Assembly: GCA_017429265.1 (NCBI GenBank)
Contig: JAFRPG010000090.1
Location: 62,001-126,000, forward strand
Direction: 5' to 3'
DNA: 64,000 bases
Source: Clostridia bacterium
GTDB taxonomy: Bacteria; Bacillota; Clostridia; Christensenellales; Aristaeellaceae
In this document: piece by piece, positions 51,538 to 60,020 of the stretch
Position numbering within the stretch: position 1 is the first letter of the stretch
Layout of the letters: every line of letters begins with the position of its first letter
Translations under genes and position numbers: made by a program
The notes under the pieces: model-generated
Told to the model about the DNA's origin: nothing
Seen by the model: the letters and a program-made list of their open reading frames with translations, nothing else
Databases searched by the model: none

Positions 51538-53289
51538 TCAGTTGCAGGAGACGGTGCCGTCCGCGGCACTGATGGTCACCACGGCACCACTGGACAGGAT
51601 CCGCGTCGCGCCGGTGGCGCCGATGATGACGGGGATATCCAGGCTCAGACCTGCGATCACGCCCTGTCCCTCCATGTCGGGATCTTCGAGGATCAGGCCG
51701 GAAGCCTTGCGCACGAGGGGGAGAAGGGCCTTGGTGGTCTGCTTGCAGACGAGGATCTGTCCGGTGCGGAAGTTTTCAAGTGCCTCGCTGATATCGCCAG
51801 CCACATAGAGCGGAGCGGTTGCGGTTCCGTTGCCGACGCCGGTCGCCCGGAGCAGCATATGACCCACCACATGCACCTTCATCATGTTTGTGGTGCCTGA
51901 GATACCCAGCGGTACGCCGGCCGTCAGGACCACCAGCTCGCCGTCGTGAATGATCCCGGCGCGGGAGGAGGCTTCCACCGCCGCGTCAAAGAGCTCATCC
52001 GTGGAGCCGACCTCATCAATCAGCATCGGGATGACGCCCCAGGAGAGGTTCAGCTGATGGTAAACGGTGGGACTGGTGGCGCAGGCGACGATGGGGCAGT
52101 TCGGGCGGTAGCGTGCGATCATGCGGGCCGTTCCGCCGCCCTTGGTCACCGTGATGATGGCGCTGGCGTGGAGGTCGTGCGAGGAAGTCACCGTGGCATG
52201 GGAGATGGCGGCGGTGATATCGTTACGTGTGTTATAGTTCCCGACCGCAAAGCGATGCACATAGTCGATGTCGGCCTCCGTCTTCTTCGCGATGCGGACC
52301 ATGGTCTGCACAGCTTCGATCGGATAGAGGCCGGCGGCGGTCTCGCCGGAGAGCATGATCGCGCTTGTCCCGTCGTAGATCGCGTTGGCAACGTCGGTCG
52401 CCTCGGCGCGGGTGGGGCGCGGATTCTTGATCATGGAATCAAGCATCTGGGTCGCGGTGATGACAGGTCTGCCGCTCATGACGCACTCGTGGATGATATG
52501 CTTCTGAAGGCCGGGGACCTCTTCCAGCGGGATCTCGACGCCCATGTCGCCGCGGGCCACCATGATGCCGTCTGCCGCGTGCATGATCTCGTCGAGGTTC
52601 TGCACGCCTTCATGGTTCTCGATCTTCGCAATGATGCGGATAGAGGTGTTCTCCCGCTCCTGGAGGATCTTCCGTATCGCGACGATATCTTCCGCCGAGC
52701 GGACAAAGGACGCGGCAATGAAGTCAAAGCCGTTCTCCACCGCGAAGAGGATGTCTTCCCGGTCCTTTGGGCTGATGAAGGGCATCGACAGGTGTACGTT
52801 GGGCACGTTGATGCCTTTGTGGTTGGACACGGGCCCGCCGTTGAGCACCTTGCAGGTGATCTCGGTCTCGGTGATATGCTCCACGGTCATGGCGATCAGG
52901 CCGTCGTCGATCAGGATGGAATCGCCGACGTTGACGTCGCGGGGGAGGTCGCGATAGGTGATGCTGCAGTGAGCGGCATCGCCGAGGCATTCCTCCGTAT
53001 GCAGCGTGAAGAGCTGCCCGGGCTCAAGCACGACGCGTCCGCCCTCAAAATCTCCGGTGCGGATCTCGGGTCCCTTTGTGTCAAGCATCGTTGCGACCGG
53101 CAGCCCGAGCTCGTCGCGGATCCTGCACACCTCGTTGAACCACTGGCGGTGTGTCTCGTGCGTTCCGTGGCTGAAATTGAAGCGCGCGACATCCATGCCG
53201 GCCAGCATCAGCGGCCGAATCAGATCGTTCTCAAAGAGCCTTGGTCCCATGGTGCAGACAATCTTGGTTCTCCTGCGGACGTCCTTCAT
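51538..53289 (-). CDS. pyk: Pyruvate kinase with C-terminal PEP-utilising domain
   Basis: 583 residues. The TIM barrel contains RRRTKIVCTMGP, ARFNFSHGTHETH, DTKGPEIRTGDF, ENGFDFIAASFVRSAEDIVA, IIAKIENHEGVQNLDEIM, GIMVARGDMGVEIPLEEVP and TRAEATDVANAI. The extra C-terminal domain (about 490-583; KASGLILEDPDMEGQGVIAG) is the PEP-utiliser-like extension seen in Bacillus enzymes. It converts PEP and ADP to pyruvate and ATP. The start at 53289 follows CAGGAGGG; an in-frame GTG/ATG further up is not needed. Confidence 0.97.
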   Translation of the reverse strand: MKDVRRRTKIVCTMGPRLFENDLIRPLMLAGMDVARFNFSHGTHETHRQWFNEVCRIRDELGLPVATMLDTKGPEIRTGDFEGGRVVLEPGQLFTLHTEECLGDAAHCSITYRDLPRDVNVGDSILIDDGLIAMTVEHITETEITCKVLNGGPVSNHKGINVPNVHLSMPFISPKDREDILFAVENGFDFIAASFVRSAEDIVAIRKILQERENTSIRIIAKIENHEGVQNLDEIMHAADGIMVARGDMGVEIPLEEVPGLQKHIIHECVMSGRPVITATQMLDSMIKNPRPTRAEATDVANAIYDGTSAIMLSGETAAGLYPIEAVQTMVRIAKKTEADIDYVHRFAVGNYNTRNDITAAISHATVTSSHDLHASAIITVTKGGGTARMIARYRPNCPIVACATSPTVYHQLNLSWGVIPMLIDEVGSTDELFDAAVEASSRAGIIHDGELVVLTAGVPLGISGTTNMMKVHVVGHMLLRATGVGNGTATAPLYVAGDISEALENFRTGQILVCKQTTKALLPLVRKASGLILEDPDMEGQGVIAGLSLDIPVIIGATGATRILSSGAVVTISAADGTVSCN

Positions 53290-53319
53290 GGCGATCCCTC
53301 CTGTCATTGACATGCGTGA

Positions 53320-54216
53320 TCAGTCGTTGTAGCCGAGGTTGCGCAGGTCCTCTTTGCGGTTCCGCCAGTCCGGCCGGACCTTGACCCAGAGCTTCAGATT
53401 GACGTGGGTGTCGAGCAGATTTTCAATGTCGGCGCGGGCCTCCGAGCCGATCGTCTGGAGCATGGCCCCATGCCTGCCGATGATGATGCCCTTGTGGGAT
53501 TCACGCTCGCAGTAGATGGTTGCGTGGATCTCCGTGAGATCCTCCCGCTCCTGCGTGATGGCCATCATCTCGACGCCGATGCCGTGCGGCACCTCGTCGC
53601 GCAGGTGGAGGAGGGCCTTCTCACGGATGATCTCCGCGCAGAGCAGGCGTTCGGGCTGGTCCGTGACCATATCGTCCGGGAAGTACTGAGGCCCTTCCGG
53701 CAAACGGCTGATCAGTGCGTTCCTGAGGTCCTCCAGGCCATCGCCTGTCTTCGCGCTGATGGGCACGATGGCTGCGAAGGAGAGGTCGGCAAACTCTGCG
53801 ATCAGCGTGAGAAGCTGCTCCGGCTGGATCAGATCGATCTTGTTGAGGGCCAGGAAGGCGGGAACCTTCTTCCCGGCGATCTCGCGCGCGATCTCCATGT
53901 CGCGCTCGTGGACGGAGGTCACATCGACGAGCATCAGCAGAGCGTCCGTTCCGTCCATCGCATCGCGGACGGACTTCATCATGAATTCACCGAGCTGGGT
54001 GCGCGGCTGATGGATGCCGGGCGTATCCAGGAAAACGATCTGGCTTCCGGGTTCACTGAGAATGCCCATGATGCGGCTCCGGGTAGTCTGCGGCTTGTTG
54101 GAGACGATCGCGATCTTTTCGCGGATCATGGCGTTCATCAGGGTGGATTTGCCGACATTCGGCCGCCCGACGATCGTCACAAAGCCGGAATGAAATGGCT
54201 TTTTGGCTTCAGACAT
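53320..54216 (-). CDS. era: GTPase Era
   Basis: 298 residues. GTPase motifs are G1 GRPNVGKST (17-25), the G2 region TTRSRIMGIL, G3 DTPG, G4 NKID and the KH domain at the C-terminus (MMAITQEREDLTEIHATIYC, KGIIIGRHGAMLQTIGSEAR, VKVRPDWRNR). Era binds the 3' end of 16S rRNA and helps 30S maturation. ybeY lies just upstream, as in most Firmicutes. GGAGGCAGACC precedes the ATG. Confidence 0.97.
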   Translation of the reverse strand: MSEAKKPFHSGFVTIVGRPNVGKSTLMNAMIREKIAIVSNKPQTTRSRIMGILSEPGSQIVFLDTPGIHQPRTQLGEFMMKSVRDAMDGTDALLMLVDVTSVHERDMEIAREIAGKKVPAFLALNKIDLIQPEQLLTLIAEFADLSFAAIVPISAKTGDGLEDLRNALISRLPEGPQYFPDDMVTDQPERLLCAEIIREKALLHLRDEVPHGIGVEMMAITQEREDLTEIHATIYCERESHKGIIIGRHGAMLQTIGSEARADIENLLDTHVNLKLWVKVRPDWRNRKEDLRNLGYND

Positions 54217-54227
54217 GGTCTGCCTCC

Positions 54228-55124
54228 TTATTCATGGATGAGTTTTTCGGGGCCGAAACTGTGCGGAAGCAGTGCGTCGAGCGTCGACTCCTCCACATGA
54301 CCGTCCCAGGTCACGAGCACGCGCAGATGCGGAGCGAACTCGTTGAGCACCTGCCTGCAGGCTCCGCATGGCCAGGCAACCGTCCCTTTGGACGCAATAG
54401 CCACGGCGGTGAAGGCATGCTCGCCCTCGCTGACGGCCTTGAAGACAGCCGTCCGTTCCGCGCACATGCCCAGCCCGTAGGAAGCGTTCTCGATGTTGCA
54501 GCCCTGGAAGACGCGCCCGTCCTCGCAGAGCAGGGCGGCGCCGACAGGGAAGTGCGAGTAGGGGGAATAGCTCCGCTCCATCGCTTCCCTGGCCAGAGCC
54601 AGCAGGGTTTCATCACTGACGGGACTGTGATCGTCCCGGCTGAGACCGACGGCGGACAGGATCTTCTCTTCCATGGTACGCATCTCCCTCTGATCGTTGG
54701 GGTCGATATGGTCATAACCGAACAGATGGCACAGCCCGTGCACCGTCAGATAGGCTGCCTCGCGGGCCGGTGAATGGCCGTATTCCTCCGCCTGACGGTA
54801 CAGCTGCGGGACGCAGATCACCAGATCGCCGAGCATGCATGCTTCCGCGTCATCGTCATAGAGCTCGCGGATGATTCCGTCCGCATGTCCCGCCGTGACG
54901 CCGGCGGGATATTCAGCCAGCGGAAAAGAGAGTACGTCCGTCACACGATCCACGCCGCGGTAATCGCGGTTGAGCGCGTGGATCGCCTCGTCATCGCACA
55001 GACGTACACACACGGCACAGGGACGTTCGATCCCTTCCGTGACGGCTGCGCAGTCGGCGGCTGCCTGAAGACGGGAAAGAAGGGATGGCTCGACAGCCAG
55101 ATCATTCTGCCAGATGATCTTCAT
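54228..55124 (-). CDS. Fusion: YbeY endoribonuclease + cytidine deaminase
   Basis: 298 residues with two enzymes in one frame. Residues 1-160 are YbeY: DYRGVDRVTDVLSFPL and the metal motif VHGLCHLFGYDH with His129, His133 and His139. Residues about 170-298 are a cytidine deaminase: YSPYSHFPVGAALLCEDGR, catalytic Glu223 with Cys221 in MCAERTAVF, and Cys253/Cys256 in WPCGACRQV. YbeY matures rRNA; Cdd deaminates cytidine for salvage. In many Firmicutes the separate order is ybeY-dgkA-cdd-era; here dgkA is absent and ybeY and cdd are joined. The start at 55124 follows GGAGGAG and overlaps pgpH by 23 nt. Confidence 0.94.
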   Translation of the reverse strand: MKIIWQNDLAVEPSLLSRLQAAADCAAVTEGIERPCAVCVRLCDDEAIHALNRDYRGVDRVTDVLSFPLAEYPAGVTAGHADGIIRELYDDDAEACMLGDLVICVPQLYRQAEEYGHSPAREAAYLTVHGLCHLFGYDHIDPNDQREMRTMEEKILSAVGLSRDDHSPVSDETLLALAREAMERSYSPYSHFPVGAALLCEDGRVFQGCNIENASYGLGMCAERTAVFKAVSEGEHAFTAVAIASKGTVAWPCGACRQVLNEFAPHLRVLVTWDGHVEESTLDALLPHSFGPEKLIHE

Positions 55125-57474
55125 TCGGCTTCTCCTCCACAAACAGATCCTCCGGCGGCTTGCCCCAGATGCCGAAGTCCTTCTTTTCCGGTGCCGCAGC
55201 GGGCACCGCCGGAGCAAAGACGGACGACGGAGAGGGGATTTCCTGAACAGCGGGAGCGGCAGGGACGGGTACGACGGAAGGCTTCTCCTTCTTTTCGTTT
55301 TCCTCGCTGACAAAGGTGCTCCGCTGCGGGATCGCAGTCTTCGGGTACTCGATACGCTCGTGGAAGACGCCGGCCAGGACCTTCGCGAAGGCCTCGCAGA
55401 CTCCGCTGATCTCGCGCATGGTCAGGGGAGCGTCGCTCAGCTGACCGTCATCAAGCTTCCCGCGCACGAGCTGATCAATGCGCTCGCGGACCGCCTGGGG
55501 TGTCGGCTTCTTCAGTGTGCGGACCGCAGCCTCGGCCGTATCGGCCAGCATCACGATGGCGGCTTCCTTGCTGTGCGGCCGGGGGCCGTCATAGCGGAAA
55601 TCGGCGATATCGGGTTCCTGGCCCGACAGAGCGTTTTCGAGCGCTTTGTTATAGAAATACATGACCGGTGTATCTCCGTGATGCTCGGCGATCACATGCT
55701 GGATCTCCGGCGGCAGGCGGTACTTCTGGGCGAGGGCGACGCCGTCCTTGGTGTGCGCGGTGACGATGGCCGCGGCCTCATAGGGATCCAGATCGTTGAG
55801 CGGATTCTCCTCCGCCTGATTCTCCTTGAAGTAGAGGGGGCGGGCCAGCTTTCCGACATCGTGGAAGTAGGCGCCGGTGCGGGCGAGGAGCGGATGCGCA
55901 CCGATCTCCTCGGCAGCTGCCTCGGCAAGATTGGCGACGATGATGGAGTGATGGTAGGTGCCGGGAGCCTCAAGCAGCAGCCTGCGCAGGAGCGGATGGT
56001 TGGGATTGGAAAGCTCCAGCAGCTTGGCCGGAGTCGGGAGGTTGAAGATCGTCTCAAGGATTGGCTGGATCGCAATGGTCAGGACGCTGGCCAGCAGGGC
56101 GCCGGCAGCGGCCCAGAGGACAGAGTCGAGGAGAGAACTGGTGTCCATCGAGGTCATCAGCGACATGCCGATGATCACCAGTGCGTTGATGAGCGCGTTG
56201 AACAGGCCGCAGAGAAGGACGCGCATTCTCTGGCTCTGACGCCACAGCAGCATCAGGGAGAGCGAACCGCTGATCATCGCCATCAGGAGCAGGCAGATGA
56301 CCTGCGTGAGCGATGTCGTGCCGTTGCCTGCGGCCATCCCCGCAAAGAGGCCCGCAGAGCAGACCAGCACTGGAAGTCCGGCACGCCAGCTCAGCAGGGC
56401 GGTCGCAAGCATCGAGGCCAGCAGGATCGGCGCCATGTTGCTGTCCACAAGCTTCAGGGACGCGGCGCCGATCGCCGTGGAGATCAGGAGGATGACGCAT
56501 GTCACGGTCGTCTTGTGCGGATCCGACAGGAGCTTCCGCCAGGTCAGACGGAGCAGGATCAGCAGTGCGGACATACTCAGCAATGTGACCAGAACAGCGC
56601 CGTAGTAGATGGAGAAGTCGATCGTGTCGTCGGTCAGCAGACCCAGAGAGCGGATCATTTCCAGCTGGTTCTCGTTGATCACATCGCCGCTTCGGACAAT
56701 GGTCTGGCCCGACTTGTACATGACGGGTTCCACGGCCTCGCGAGCGTTATCCCGGGCCAGCAGCGTGCTGGCTTCATCATACTGCCAATAAGGCTCCAGC
56801 GCATTCTTCAGCAGGCCGATGTCATCCAGCAGCCGGCGCTCCGCGTCCTCGATTTCGTCTTCAAATACCGCCGTGATCATCCGCACGGCGTCGTCCACGG
56901 ACGAGCTTGAGCTTTGGATGCCCGTGTTCAGCAGCTCGGAGACGTGATCCTTCACGATCCTCGCCTTGCCGTCAAAGGCTTCCGTGGTCATGTTCATCAG
57001 GAGCACGGTCTGGGAACGGGTCAGGCTGAAGCTGTTGAACCTGGTCGGAGCGTCGTTGATTTCCTGGTTGGTGAAGACATGCAGTTCCGTCTCAGCCTCA
57101 TTCGCACGGATGCCGTCCGCGTACTGAGGGACCTGACGCAGATCGGTCAGGGCGCTGTCCAAGCGCTGAAGAACACTCTGGATATTGGTCTTGTCGATGT
57201 AGTAGATCGGCGTGATCGCATTGGCTGCGCGGTCCTGTGCGGCTTTGGTCGCGATCTTGTCCTCAACATCCTTTGTGGCTGCGATGGTATGCTCCGAGAC
57301 GGTCCCGGCCTCAAGTGTGTAGCGTTTCGGCGCGCTGGTCAGCACGAGGATCAGCGCCAGCAAAACGGTGGTGACCAGGTAGATCAGGACGCAGCGTGTG
57401 GTGGACGGAGAGCCCTTTTTTCGGGGTGGGCGCTTGGGTGAGGACGCCTTCGGCTCCTGCTTCTGTTCGGTCAC
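55102..57474 (-). CDS. PgpH-type 7TM-HD phosphodiesterase
   Basis: 790 residues, the YqfF/PgpH architecture: first TM (about 28-47), 7TMR-HDED extracellular region (about 50-285), seven TM helices (about 290-470), then an HD domain (about 495-690; PGTYHHSIIVANLAEAAAEE, AYFHDVGKLARP with His538-Asp539). PgpH of Listeria hydrolyses c-di-AMP. An extra C-terminal tail (about 710-790) is rich in Pro, Ala, Glu and Lys and probably disordered. GTG start at 57474 overlaps the phoH stop (GTGA), with AGGAGGACTGAACC upstream. Confidence 0.93.
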   Translation of the reverse strand: MTEQKQEPKASSPKRPPRKKGSPSTTRCVLIYLVTTVLLALILVLTSAPKRYTLEAGTVSEHTIAATKDVEDKIATKAAQDRAANAITPIYYIDKTNIQSVLQRLDSALTDLRQVPQYADGIRANEAETELHVFTNQEINDAPTRFNSFSLTRSQTVLLMNMTTEAFDGKARIVKDHVSELLNTGIQSSSSSVDDAVRMITAVFEDEIEDAERRLLDDIGLLKNALEPYWQYDEASTLLARDNAREAVEPVMYKSGQTIVRSGDVINENQLEMIRSLGLLTDDTIDFSIYYGAVLVTLLSMSALLILLRLTWRKLLSDPHKTTVTCVILLISTAIGAASLKLVDSNMAPILLASMLATALLSWRAGLPVLVCSAGLFAGMAAGNGTTSLTQVICLLLMAMISGSLSLMLLWRQSQRMRVLLCGLFNALINALVIIGMSLMTSMDTSSLLDSVLWAAAGALLASVLTIAIQPILETIFNLPTPAKLLELSNPNHPLLRRLLLEAPGTYHHSIIVANLAEAAAEEIGAHPLLARTGAYFHDVGKLARPLYFKENQAEENPLNDLDPYEAAAIVTAHTKDGVALAQKYRLPPEIQHVIAEHHGDTPVMYFYNKALENALSGQEPDIADFRYDGPRPHSKEAAIVMLADTAEAAVRTLKKPTPQAVRERIDQLVRGKLDDGQLSDAPLTMREISGVCEAFAKVLAGVFHERIEYPKTAIPQRSTFVSEENEKKEKPSVVPVPAAPAVQEIPSPSSVFAPAVPAAAPEKKDFGIWGKPPEDLFVEEKPNEDHLAE

Positions 57475-58451
57475 GGTTCAGTCCTCCTTCTGCGCGCATC
57501 AAAGGCATCATAAGCAGCCACAATGCGCTGAACAAGCTCGTGACGGACCACATCTTTGGCCGTCAGATGCACGATCCCGATCTCGGGGATATCCTTCAGG
57601 ATCTCAAGCGCTTCAGACAGTCCGGAGCGCTTTCCGGCGGGCAGGTCGGTCTGCGTCAGGTCGCCGGTCACCACACACCGTGATCCGAAGCCGATGCGGG
57701 TCAGGAACATCTTCATCTGTTCGCTGGTCGTGTTCTGTGCTTCGTCGAGGATGATGAAACTGTCGGAGAGGGTCCGGCCGCGCATAAAGGCGAGCGGCGC
57801 GACCTCGACGGTCCCGCGCTCAACCAGGCGCTGGTAGGAGTCCACGCCCATGAAGTCATAGAGCGCATCATAGAGCGGACGGAGGTAGGGATCCACTTTC
57901 TGGGTCATATCGCCGGGAAGGAAGCCGAGGCGTTCGCCGGCCTCCACCGCGGGACGCGTCAGAACGATCCGCTCCACTTCCTTGTTCTTGAGAGCCATGA
58001 CAGCCAGGGCCATGGCGAGATAAGTCTTGCCGGTGCCGGCCGGGCCGGCCGCGAAAGTCAGCGTGTGGTCGCGGATCGATTTGACATAAGCCTGCTGACC
58101 GAGGGTCTTGCAGCGGATCTGCTTCCCTCGGTGCGTGATGGCGACGACCTGCTGCAGCGCTTCGCTGATCAGGTCCGCCTTGCCTTCCCGCGCAAGTGCG
58201 ATCGCATAACGGAGCTTGCTGCGGTCCACCTGTTCTCCGCGGCGCAGGAGCACCACCAGCTGCTCGATGACCCGTTCGACCAGATGGACATGCTCGGGCT
58301 CACCCTGGAGCTGCAGCTGCCCCTGGCGGAAGCTCAGGGTCACGCCGCATTCCTGCTCGAGGAGCGCGGCATTCTGGTCATTCATGCCAAAGATCGAGAC
58401 GGCAAGTTCTTCCTGTTCCATCGGGAGACGCAGTGTTATCGGTTCTGCCAA
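57471..58451 (-). CDS. PhoH-family ATPase
   Basis: 326 residues: an N-terminal KH-like part (about 1-110), then a P-loop domain with Walker A GPAGTGKT at 136-143, LTRPAVEAGERLGFLPGDM, Walker B FIILDEAQNTT and VVTGDLTQTDLP. PhoH proteins are helicase-like ATPases near RNA-processing genes. The TTG start at 58451 is used because AGGAGG sits 9-10 nt upstream; the next ATG is 10 codons later and poorly placed. First gene of the operon to barstar. Confidence 0.92.
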   Translation of the reverse strand: MAEPITLRLPMEQEELAVSIFGMNDQNAALLEQECGVTLSFRQGQLQLQGEPEHVHLVERVIEQLVVLLRRGEQVDRSKLRYAIALAREGKADLISEALQQVVAITHRGKQIRCKTLGQQAYVKSIRDHTLTFAAGPAGTGKTYLAMALAVMALKNKEVERIVLTRPAVEAGERLGFLPGDMTQKVDPYLRPLYDALYDFMGVDSYQRLVERGTVEVAPLAFMRGRTLSDSFIILDEAQNTTSEQMKMFLTRIGFGSRCVVTGDLTQTDLPAGKRSGLSEALEILKDIPEIGIVHLTAKDVVRHELVQRIVAAYDAFDARRRRTEP

Positions 58452-58522
58452 GTCAATGATTCCTCCTGTTGCCGGATTGATCCGGATATTTGGATCGCTT
58501 CATCTATATCCATACATCGATT

Positions 58523-58551
58523 ATCATACCATGAATCTGTCAAAAGGTCAA
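58523..58551 (-). promoter_or_regulatory. Promoter of the phoH-era-pyk operon
   Basis: Minus strand TTGACC (58551-58546), 17 bp, TATGAT (58528-58523), 71 bp before the TTG start. Confidence 0.75.
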
Positions 58552-58611
58552 TCCACAGGTGATGCGGAGAAAATAGACTGCGGTCTGTTTCTGGTTTATT
58601 TCCGGGATCGC

Positions 58612-58639
58612 TTGCATTTGCCCGCAACTGTGCTATGAT
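58612..58639 (+). promoter_or_regulatory. Promoter of msrA
   Basis: TTGCAT (58612-58617), 16 bp, TATGAT (58634-58639), 28 bp before the GTG start. Confidence 0.65.
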
Positions 58640-58667
58640 GTGTATGAAAACAGGAGGTGGAACACGG

Positions 58668-59180
58668 GTGCGTGAAATTTATCTGGCCGGCGGCTGCTAT
58701 TGGGGTGTTCAAAAGTACATGGACAGCCTTTCCGGTGTCATGAAGACCGAAGTCGGTTTTGCAAATGGGGATATCGAGGCTCCGTCCTATGTCCGCGTGA
58801 AGCAGGGAGATACCGGACACGCGGAAACCGTACGTGTTTCCTACGATGAGACCGTCATTCCGCTGCCTTCGCTCCTGCGCCTCTTTTTTATGATCATCGA
58901 TCCGACCAGCCTCAACAGGCAGGGACACGATGTCGGCACGCAGTACCGCGTTGGCGTTTACTGGACGGATCCAAAGGATGAGCCCGTCATTCGCGAAGAG
59001 ATCGAAAAACTCGCCGCACAGTATAAAAGCCCGCTGGTGCTGGAGGCGCTGCCTCTGAAATGCTTCTATCCGGCAGAGGAATACCACCAGAAGTACCTCG
59101 ACAAAACCCCCGGCGGCTATTGTCATGTGCCGTGGGAGAAGATCCGCTGGGCCGCCACGATCGACCCGGCCCGGTACTGA
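58668..59180 (+). CDS. msrA: Peptide-methionine (S)-S-oxide reductase
   Basis: 170 residues. Catalytic Cys10 is in LAGGCYWG (the usual GGCFWG), followed by GVMKTEVGFANGDIEAPSYV, VKQGDTGHAETVRVSYD, LRLFFMIIDPTSLNRQGHDV, GTQYRVGVYW and AEEYHQKYLDKTPGGYCHV. It repairs oxidised methionine. A GTG start at 58668 is used because AGGAGG is 10 nt upstream, and the earlier in-frame ATGs at 58635 and 58644 precede that site. Confidence 0.96.
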   Translation: MREIYLAGGCYWGVQKYMDSLSGVMKTEVGFANGDIEAPSYVRVKQGDTGHAETVRVSYDETVIPLPSLLRLFFMIIDPTSLNRQGHDVGTQYRVGVYWTDPKDEPVIREEIEKLAAQYKSPLVLEALPLKCFYPAEEYHQKYLDKTPGGYCHVPWEKIRWAATIDPARY

Positions 59181-59199
59181 AGCGGAAGGAGACCTGAGA

Positions 59200-59913
59200 A
59201 TGACAGCTTCCAAACCGTTGATCGGGATCACGGCATCCTATGACGAGGCGGAGAAACGGACCTGGATCAGAACCAACTACATGAACAGCATCATCGCGGC
59301 CGGGGCCGTTCCGATCCTGCTCCCTGTCACCGGGGATCGGGATGTTCTCGCGGCGATCCTCAGCCGATGCGACGGGCTTCTTCTATCCGGCGGGCCGGAT
59401 GTGGATCCGTCGATTTACGGCGCGGCTGATCCGGACGGATTGGCTGTCCTGTGCCCGGCGCGCGATACGGCGGAGATCTTTCTCTGCAGGGAAGCGATCA
59501 GGCGGGATCTTCCGATCCTTGCCATCTGCCGCGGGATCCAGGTCCTGAATGTGACCCTCGGCGGAACACTGTGGATCGATCTTCCTGCCCAGCGTCCGTC
59601 TACGGTCACGCACAGACAGGCCACTCCCTTCGACGTACCTGTACACAGCGTCCGGTTGCTGCCGGATTCACCGCTGTGCGGCATCACCGGACGGGAAACC
59701 CTGGCTGTCAACAGCATGCATCATCAGGCGATCCGGGATCTCGGCAGCGGACTTCGCCCGATGGGAGAGGCGGAGGACGGGCTCACGGAGGCTGTCTGGA
59801 TGCCGGAGAAGCGCTGGGTCCTCGGCGTACAGTGGCATCCGGAGTGGCTCAGTGCTGCCGACAGCCCGAGCCGGCGCCTGTTTTCTGCCTTCGCGCAGGC
59901 CTGTCAGCCGTGA
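59200..59913 (+). CDS. Class-I glutamine-amidotransferase-like hydrolase (peptidase C26)
   Basis: 237 residues of the gamma-glutamyl-gamma-aminobutyrate hydrolase (PuuD-like) family: KPLIGITASYDEAEKRTW, LLLSGGPDVDPSIYG, nucleophile Cys in ILAICRGIQVLNVTLGG, the SMHHQAI loop, and GVQWHPEWLS with His and Glu. It hydrolyses gamma-glutamyl amides; the precise substrate is unknown. It follows msrA after 19 nt and is ended by the terminator at 59936. Confidence 0.93.
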   Translation: MTASKPLIGITASYDEAEKRTWIRTNYMNSIIAAGAVPILLPVTGDRDVLAAILSRCDGLLLSGGPDVDPSIYGAADPDGLAVLCPARDTAEIFLCREAIRRDLPILAICRGIQVLNVTLGGTLWIDLPAQRPSTVTHRQATPFDVPVHSVRLLPDSPLCGITGRETLAVNSMHHQAIRDLGSGLRPMGEAEDGLTEAVWMPEKRWVLGVQWHPEWLSAADSPSRRLFSAFAQACQP

Positions 59914-59935
59914 GCCTGAGAAGCAAGTATCATCT

Positions 59936-59957
59936 AACGTTCCCGACCGGGAGCGTT
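59936..59957 (+). terminator. Terminator after the C26 hydrolase gene
   Basis: AACGTTCCC pairs with GGGAGCGTT (9 bp, one G-U, GACC loop), ending in TTTT. Confidence 0.75.
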
Positions 59958-59973
59958 TTCATTATGAAGAAAA

Positions 59974-59996
59974 GCACCGGCATTCAGCGCCGGTGC
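59974..59996 (-). terminator. Terminator of the beta-propeller-like gene
   Basis: On the minus strand GCACCGGC pairs with GCCGGTGC (7-8 bp, about 7-nt loop), followed by TTTTCTTC, 25 nt after the stop. Confidence 0.8.
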
Positions 59997-60020
59997 GTAT
60001 CGGAATGACAAACTTTTGTC

